64,000 bases of DNA. Source: Shinisaurus crocodilurus (lineage: Eukaryota; Chordata; Lepidosauria; Squamata; Shinisauridae). The stretch is taken from positions 178,953,085 through 179,017,084 of the forward strand of contig CM037880.1 in the NCBI GenBank assembly GCA_021292165.1, written 5' to 3'. Both the position numbers and the translations under genes were made by a program. This document shows positions 45,320 through 64,000 of this stretch, in pieces (within the stretch, counting starts at the first letter, position 1; every line of letters begins with the position of its first letter). The notes beneath the pieces were generated by a model that worked only from the letters and a program-made list of their open reading frames with translations, searched no databases and was not told the DNA's origin.

Positions 45320-46575
45320 TCCTGCATCTCCTGTTTTCCCCCCTTGATAAACCACTTTGTAAGGTGGGTGATCATAAATGTTTTATTTTATATTCAAATT
45401 TTATTTTGTTATTATTACTATAAAAATAGCATGATTGAAAGTGTTGTAGAAGAGTTTGTCTACCCCCCACCCCACACTTACAATCAGATCCCCCAAAAAT
45501 GGCTGTGCCAGCACACAAAGGGCATGCACATATATCTTTCTACAAACTTTAACATACAACTTCCTCTTAGGACACCCAGATCTACGTACATCTATTGAAA
45601 AAGAACACCAGCATAAATTTAAAAGTGTAAGCCAGGCAGATCAATGGGCTAGGAGAAGTGTTCCAAGTAAATCCCTGTTTCCCTTCATTGAGTCAGTTGT
45701 CCTGAAATGTTAAAACACCAAAAAATGACTGCTGGTTCTATCTTGCAACATTAGTACAAAATTATCTACACAACCCAGACCTGAAGATGAGGCTAGTTTC
45801 TTGTGTTATTTTGTCAAGTAATTAATCTATACATTGATGATAGTGGTGGGGAGAACAAGATCAGAATAATGTTGATGAGTAAATCTGTGGAGCAATTATA
45901 AATCTTAAACATACTGTATGAATCTATGAATACATTCACATTCATACTTAAAATGTATATGAAACTGAACAACAGTACAGTTGTAGCACTGTTTTATGTA
46001 ACTAGTTACACAAGAAAACCATCCCTCTTGCTCACAAAAGTTGCCATTACAGTTTAACTAATTTTAAAATAATCCAGAAATATAGACGAATGTTGAAAAG
46101 TAAACAGTATGTTTTCACTTAAGTTTATACAACGAATTCAGACACAGTGCAGACTTCAGAAGCATAAATGAATTCCTGTGAATGCACGATCCCTATGTCT
46201 GCATCTTGTCATTCACACAGCAGTTTTCTTTAAACATTTTGCCTCTGCAGTGTACCACATTTAAACTGCAAAACACTCTGATGGAGAATAATTCCAGGTT
46301 CCGTGGCCTTCTGCTGTCATGCTTATTTTCAAAAGGTTTCACTATACTCCATTGTATTATTGCATTGTGCAATATTGTGACTGTTCAAAATAAAAAACTG
46401 GCTAGACATTGTGTTGATTTTAAAAACAATCTCCAGCTGGAATTTTATTATATATTACCTCCACCATATTTTAAAGGAGTGGCTTCAATCTGTGAAAATG
46501 GGTAAAACACTCAAAGTTGTTCAGTAAAAACCACTTCCTCTTTCTGCAATGCACCAATCAGACTGCAATTGATCT
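45320..46575. other. Intergenic, no gene seen
   Basis: AT-rich sequence with no recognisable repeat or conserved frame; possibly a small remnant of LTR copy 2 at its left end. Confidence 0.45.
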
Positions 46576-46583
46576 TACATTTT

Positions 46584-47349
46584 CGTGGAGGACCAACCCG
46601 GTCCTTGGCGCGAGTTCAGCACTTAACGGGTTAACCGGCACTGAGGAAATGATCTTTATGTGGTTCCTGTGCGTTTAAAACACAACCACTACCAAATGAA
46701 TGACATAGAACCGTGTTGAGGTCAAAGAATAAACTTTATTTACTATACGGCTAATGGAGCGGAACTAATAGACTACCAGGAATTTCACACTATAAACATA
46801 GCAGGTCATAACCTTACTGAAGCGGAAAGCTTCAATCTACAGAAACTAGAAGGTTAGCGTATTACAGAAGAAGAAATAACCTTGCATCAGAGAATCTGAC
46901 TTACGGACTTAGCGTAGCGATCTGTATAGCCGGTCTCCGGGCGTGCCTTCCCGGGGTTGGAAGCTGCTTGAACCTGACCGGAGCCAGGGACCTGATCTGT
47001 GTCAGCCTGCACCGAGTTCCCAACAATCCCTGGTCCTTTGGCATGTATCTTTTCTACCCCCTTCGCCCCCTCCCCTGATGACCAGGTGGGCTGGGTCCGC
47101 CCTGCGGGGCGGTGGCGTCTCTTGGTGTTGATGCCTCCTGTGTGCCTTGGGGTACTTTGCAGCTCTTTGAGACTGCGCCCCCCCACCCTCTCCAGAATGT
47201 TGTGTGCCCTATTGTGCAGATGTGGATTGTGCCTCTGTCTGCCCAGAACGGTGTCTCCTATGCCCTGGGTGGGGATTATGCAGCCAGATGGCGAGTGGAA
47301 TGAGAAAAACAAGTCAGGGTTCAATGTGTGCTCAGGCTTTCTCTCCACA
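46584..47349 (+). mobile_element. Solo LTR, copy 3, with 5-bp target duplication
   Basis: 766 bp from CGTGGAGGACCAACCCGGTC to GGCTTTCTCTCCACA, flanked by ATTTT on both sides (46579-46583 and 47350-47354). The first two bases are CG rather than TG, a single substitution in the TG..CA ends. Shared blocks with copies 1 and 2 include GAGTTCAGCACTTAACGGGT, AATGGAGCGGAACTAATAGA and GCTCTTTGAGACTGC. Confidence 0.87.
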
Positions 47350-47742
47350 ATTTTGATACAGCTTTAATCAGTTGAAAACTGAAAACAATGTAAATTTTGA
47401 CCAGACTTTAAAAGGCAAACCATTTAATCAGGCAAATAAACTAGCCTTGCAGAATACAGTTTGTGTGATTACAAAGATTACTCTTGCTTGAGCAAAAGGT
47501 GCTTAAAGAAAAAGTCAGATTGTCTGACCATACTAGTACCTTGTGAAATGAGGATCAGCACAGCTGATACTGTGAATAAATCTCACATCCTTTGTCTTAG
47601 ACAAAATAAGCTGCTGTAGGTGTGTTTCAGAGTCATAGGTAAAGAGCACTGGCTAAGAGGAACTAAAGCCACTTGAATTGTCTTGGAAACCACCAGTTTA
47701 AAAATACAGATGCCCCAAATATCTGAGATTTTCTATTCCTAA

Positions 47743-47910
47743 TGTGACTTATGCTGGCTCAGCTTGTCTGAGTGTGGAAAGCTAAGCAGGGTCAGGCCTG
47801 GTTATTACTTGGATGGGAGACCCCTCCTCTAGTTTCCTGCATTGAGCAGGGGGTTGGACTCGATAGCCTTGTAGGCTCCTTCCAACTCTATGATCTATGA
47901 ATCTATGAAA
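47743..47910 (+). repeat. 5S-rRNA-derived SINE with CR1 tail, copy B
   Basis: Almost identical to 43494-43665 from GCTGGCTCAG onward (GGAAAGCTAAGCAGGGTCAG, GGGTTGGACTCGATAGCCTT), slightly 5'-shortened. Same orientation, 4.2 kb away. Confidence 0.88.
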
Positions 47911-48599
47911 ACCTTATCTTTTGTTTTGCAGACAGGTGTCTCAAACTGGTAGCTAAGTTTGAGATTGTCCATTAATAAAACAACAAACCAAGTGCTTGGA
48001 TGTACAAACTGTTACGCAATTAAGCCAATTGTGATGTGATGCACAATTCAAATCTCTATACTACATGGAGTTATGCTTGGAAATGGGCAACATGAAGCAC
48101 ACATAAGCTTGTTACAGATAATAATATGACTGTAATTTGCAACGGTGATTTGGACTGGCATATTTCGGCTTTTGCAATGTCAGCATCTAGGAAGTTAAGA
48201 CATATCTGCAGAAATATATTGGGTTGGATCCAATGGTGTCATTTCACCAAAGGGAAACTACTTGCGGAATGGATTTCTTCTCCCCCCAGCAGCCTCACCC
48301 CTGCATGCCCCCCAAATCTGCCTCCAAAGTCCTATGGCATAAGAGTCCTGTTGTGTGAGAAGACATAACACGATCCAAACCATCATTTGCACCACCTTAG
48401 TTAAATTTGAATTCTAGATACTCAAAACAAGCAATTTAGGTTTCTAATTTTTTTAATGAACAATTGTATGTATACAAAGTATAGTATAACAAGCATGTAA
48501 TGATAAAGAACATTAAGAAATGTAGTCTGCATTTTTGTAGTTGTATGCAGGTAAGTGGGAGGGATGCCAACAGTTCTGATTAACTTTAAAACTATTAAG

Positions 48600-48985
48600 A
48601 GAGTAATCCTATGGTCCCAGGAGAGCGTCCCAGGGACCATAGGATTCTTCGGAGTTCCCCATCCAAAGCCGTAGACACTGCTAAGACCTTGGAAGGGGGA
48701 CTCTAGTAACGGATTCCTCACCCCATCCCCTCCTGGCTGCTTTCTGAGGGGTCAGAAAGGGGGCGTGCTGGTGGGAGGGGAGAAGAGAGGCCAGGCCAAA
48801 ATATGTGGAATCCTATGGCCTCTCCAGCTCCAGTCTCACCCCAGCCAGGATGCCCTCTGTAGACAGGCTAAGAGGCCTATCTAGAGAAAAAGCAAAACAT
48901 GAAGAACAGAGAGGTGAAAATCACCTCTTATCATTTTTTTTGCCCTGCTGGCAGCAGTTCGGTAGAGCAGTTTGGTAGAGCCAGC
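48600..48985 (+). repeat. Dispersed GC-rich repeat copy 5
   Basis: Opens with the hairpin ATCCTATGGTCCCAGGAGAG and CGTCCCAGGGACCATAGGAT, then TTCGGAGTTCCCCATC and AGAGGCCTATCTAGAG. Parallel to 42488; a SINE follows at its right end. Confidence 0.65.
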
Positions 48986-49216
48986 CAGTGTGGCATAGTG
49001 GTGAGAGTGTTGGACTGGGACTCGGGGGATCCAGGTTCTAGTCCCCTCTCAGCCATGAAACTCACTGGGTGACTTTGGGCCAGTCACTGACTCCCAGCCT
49101 AACCTACCTCACAGGGTTGTTGTGAGGATAAAATGGAGAGGATGAGGATTATGTAAGCCGCCTTGGGTTCCTTGCAGGAAAAAAGGCGGGGTATAAATAT
49201 AATAAATAAATAAATT
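48985..49216 (+). repeat. tRNA-derived SINE, full-length
   Basis: GCCAGTGTGGCATAGTGGTG (box A region), GATCCAGGTTCTAGTCCCCT (box B region), CTCACTGGGTGACTTTGGGC, CTACCTCACAGGGTTGTTGT and GCCTTGGGTTCCTTGCAGG, ending AATATAATAAATAAATAAAT. The best preserved copy in the window and a good reference for the others. Confidence 0.88.
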
Positions 49217-49589
49217 AGGCCTTTTAGGATTGTCCCCTAAGAGGCTTTATTTTGCAGTCTCCATACAAGAATGTTTATCTTTTCTTCCACAATTTTGAAT
49301 GTTGGGAACTTTATTAAAAATGAAAAATGTTCATCAGGAACCTAGAGTCCAGACCACCCTAGAAAATCCTTCCTGTATTGAAATATAATTAGAAGCAATG
49401 GCTCATATTTGTATATTAAATATTCCTTTTCTCCTGCTTAAAGCTGTATATAGCCTATGCAGCTAGTAAAGGATCAAGAACTCAAGAGGCATTGATCTTC
49501 TTCTTGAATAACCATGTGCCATGCCATCTAACTGTACTGAACAACAGACACCTAAAGCAGAACAATACTTGGATCCTCCTTGCAGACCT

Positions 49590-49695
49590 TCTGGGAAATT
49601 TATTTAAAGCATTTTTACCCTGCTGTCCAACTAAAAAAAGGTTCCCCGTACATAAAATCAATAAAAGCAAGACATCCCTGCCCTCAGGCGTAACA
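49590..49695 (-). repeat. Dispersed repeat 3'-end fragment
   Basis: ATTTATTTAAAGCATTTTTA, CCCTGCTGTCCAACTAAAAA and TCCCTGCCCTCAGGCGTAAC parallel 23700-23800. Confidence 0.45.
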
Positions 49696-49699
49696 CTGT

Positions 49700-51300
49700 A
49701 AAAAAATCCATGACAAAAAATGGATGAGGGAAGAGGAAAACAAACTCAGGCTCCATTTTTGCCAAGTTCCTAAAATGACCAGCTTGGAGACAATTCATGG
49801 AGAGGAGCCAAACAAGAGCTGGTCTCTCAGCAGAGGCTCTGGTGACCCTACTTCCCATCCTTCCCTCTGCTGCTGCCTGATAGAATTGCTTCTGGCCAGT
49901 GACAGTTGGGAAGGGAGGAGCTTGATGGAGCTCATCTTTGTAGCTATTAAAGGGTAGTACCTACAGAAAGATAGCTATATCTGAGTAATCCTGCTTTTGA
50001 GGCGAGGATGACAATGGCTTGAATTTTCTTTAGTGATTTATATAAAAGTGGAGAGGGAATAGGCTACAGAATGGTTTGAGGGTGAGAAGTGGGTTACAAT
50101 AGTTATATCCCATATTGACCGTGAATACTCCAGGTACTTGCTACAGGTAGTTCTGCTAATTACAGAGAGAGGAGGCGGTATCAAGGGAGTTATTCTAATT
50201 ATACTGTAATGTTCTTCATTTGGAAATGCAACAAAGTCATACATTGAGATACAAAGCCTTTTAAGAATACAGGGAACCATGAAGTAAAATACTTTATTTA
50301 ATGAGTTCTACAGCACGCTATCAAGCAATAGAAATTTTAGCACACTAACACCCAGAGTATAGACACTTGTAAGCAACTTTACCTGAAGCCAATTGTAATT
50401 TCCATAAAATGTATCTAAGCCTGTGGTATGATGCACATTAATATATGAATTGTCATGTGAAATCTGTGAACATTCAATCAGTACATCTGGCAGAATAACA
50501 CTTAAGAAGTTTATTCTCATTAAGTTCACCTAAAAGATATAAACTGAAAAGATGGCTGGTTTTGTAACATGGAAACAATTTTTCTTTAATTATTTTATTT
50601 ACAGCATAAATAAAATTAAAGAAAAAATATTTCTGTTACAAAACCAACCATCTTTTCAGTTTAAATCTTTTTAATTATCCATATTGCCTAAGAATTGGCA
50701 GCTTCCTTTCAGAGTATAAGAACACTGTCCCTGCTGGATCCGATCATAGGTCCATCTAGCCCAGGGTCCTGTTTCCTGCACAGAAAAAAGATGTTTGTTT
50801 CAAGATTCTTCTAAATGCGACTACAGGGGAATCCCAGGTTTTGAAATTATGTATTTGCAAGGTATGACAAGAACTGGAGAGAAAACTGGTAGCCTGATGG
50901 GAATGAATGACCATAGCATCAAAACCAACCTGTTGCGCCTCTATAGAGGGTGGAGATCACCAGAAATGACTGAGTACTGTCCCAAAAAAACATACTGGCC
51001 TAGTTAGGATAATAGAAGTAGACACGCTTGTGAGAAAAGCCACAATGAATATATCTACAAATGGGTTTGTGTATGTAGATTAGAAAGGTCTGGATTTCAG
51101 TTAAGAATGGTGCTCCAAGACATGGACTGATTGTGGAAGAGTAGGTTATGTACTGCAGGGAGACTGTGCAGTGCTTTCTGCACTTTGAGGACTGGGGAGG
51201 CTGGTAGGTCTAATCAAGAAACAATTTACGGTTTCTGGCTCAAGAGTTCTACAAAGCAGAATGGGAAAGAACGATTAAATTCAGAGATAAAATTAAAGCA
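49700..51300. other. Intergenic, downstream of COPS5, no gene seen
   Basis: No conserved frame. A 70-bp fragment of the reptile repeat AAGAACACTGTCCCTGCTGG and TCCATCTAGCCCAGGGTCCT lies at 50715-50790. A short inverted pair (CTTTTCAGTTTATATC-like near 50530 and 50655) flanks an A/T-rich stretch. Confidence 0.4.
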
Positions 51301-51334
51301 AAATAAAAAAGCAGTTGGCCATTTTAAAGAGTTC

Positions 51335-51340
51335 TTTATT
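51335..51340 (-). other. COPS5: Polyadenylation signal, probable COPS5 3' end
   Basis: AATAAA on the minus strand, about 280 nt downstream of the COPS5 stop codon, the first canonical hexamer I noticed there. A 3' UTR of roughly 300 nt would fit this gene. The cleavage site would be near 51310-51325; this is inference from spacing. Confidence 0.55.
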
Positions 51341-51617
51341 GCAGATTGACAAAGAGATAAATTGTAAACTTCCATCATCCAGAAACAGTCACATTTACTG
51401 TTCTTTTGAAGGAATAACCAAAACATTATGGTAAAGAACAGAGTTACAATAAATTTCAGAGTACTGTTCTTAAAACTGGGCAAAGAGGTGGCAGAGATGA
51501 TTTAAAGTACTACAAATTAACTGAAGGTTTCCATTCTGGCTTCAGTTCCCAACTGAACAAGTCCAAATAGGTATGTCTTTCTCCTTCTTGAAGATACATA
51601 TCAGTTGGTGATCTACT

Positions 51618-63989
<12,372 letters not shown>

Positions 63990-64000
63990 CTAACCAGAGG

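Noticed and set aside
44850..45598. Frames of 100-180 codons near 45 kb
   Set aside because: Contained mainly in the GC-rich hAT insert 44787-45311; low complexity and overlapping on both strands.
48985..49060. A functional tRNA gene
   Set aside because: The A and B box regions are embedded in a dispersed 230-bp repeat with an (AAAT)n tail, and no cloverleaf anticodon arm is kept. It is a SINE head.

Overview
This window is animal nuclear DNA, most likely from a squamate reptile (lizard or snake). It carries two split genes with GT-AG introns, no bacterial-type gene packing, and a dense mix of reptile-style repeats: tRNA-derived SINEs, CR1, L1 and other LINEs, hAT and mariner MITEs, DIRS-type tyrosine-recombinase retrotransposons and solo LTRs. 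The host class is inferred from repeat content and gene order; I ran no database search.

Both host genes lie on the minus strand. COPS5 (CSN5, the JAMM metalloprotease of the COP9 signalosome) enters at the right edge. Its last six coding exons (63989 down to 51618) encode the C-terminal 208 residues, including the HxHx(10)D zinc motif; the upstream exons are outside the window. PPP1R42 (LRRC67), an SDS22-like leucine-rich-repeat protein, follows: seven coding exons from 25067 down to 1128 encode about 336 residues. An upstream noncoding exon is inferred in a CpG-rich block at about 27.9-28.8 kb that holds an RFX X-box-like motif. The order COPS5-PPP1R42, same strand, matches my memory of the human 8q13 arrangement.

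Between and inside the genes the DNA is mostly mobile-element debris. 0-28 kb (PPP1R42): LINE fragments; a 2.4-kb foldback element (8773-12469) with a truncated L1 in its right terminal stem; a mariner MITE; a GC-rich foldback; a perfect-palindrome hAT MITE; a 30-bp minisatellite with higher-order duplication (17.4-18.9 kb); tRNA SINEs. 28.8-51.3 kb (intergenic): two hAT-like elements packed with GACTCG; three LTRs of one family, one split by a near-complete DIRS element (37.07-40.93 kb) and one split by a GC-rich hAT; two 5S-rRNA-derived SINEs with CR1 tails. 51.3-64 kb (COPS5 3' half): a second, decayed DIRS element in the opposite orientation (52.7-55.9 kb) carrying a nested SINE, then MITEs and GC-rich foldback DNA.

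The genes do not form an operon; the shared strand reflects conserved gene order. I found no new multi-gene system. The most notable structures are the DIRS-inside-LTR nest with its inverted repeats and internal complementary region, and the GACTCG-rich hAT pair with target-site duplications.
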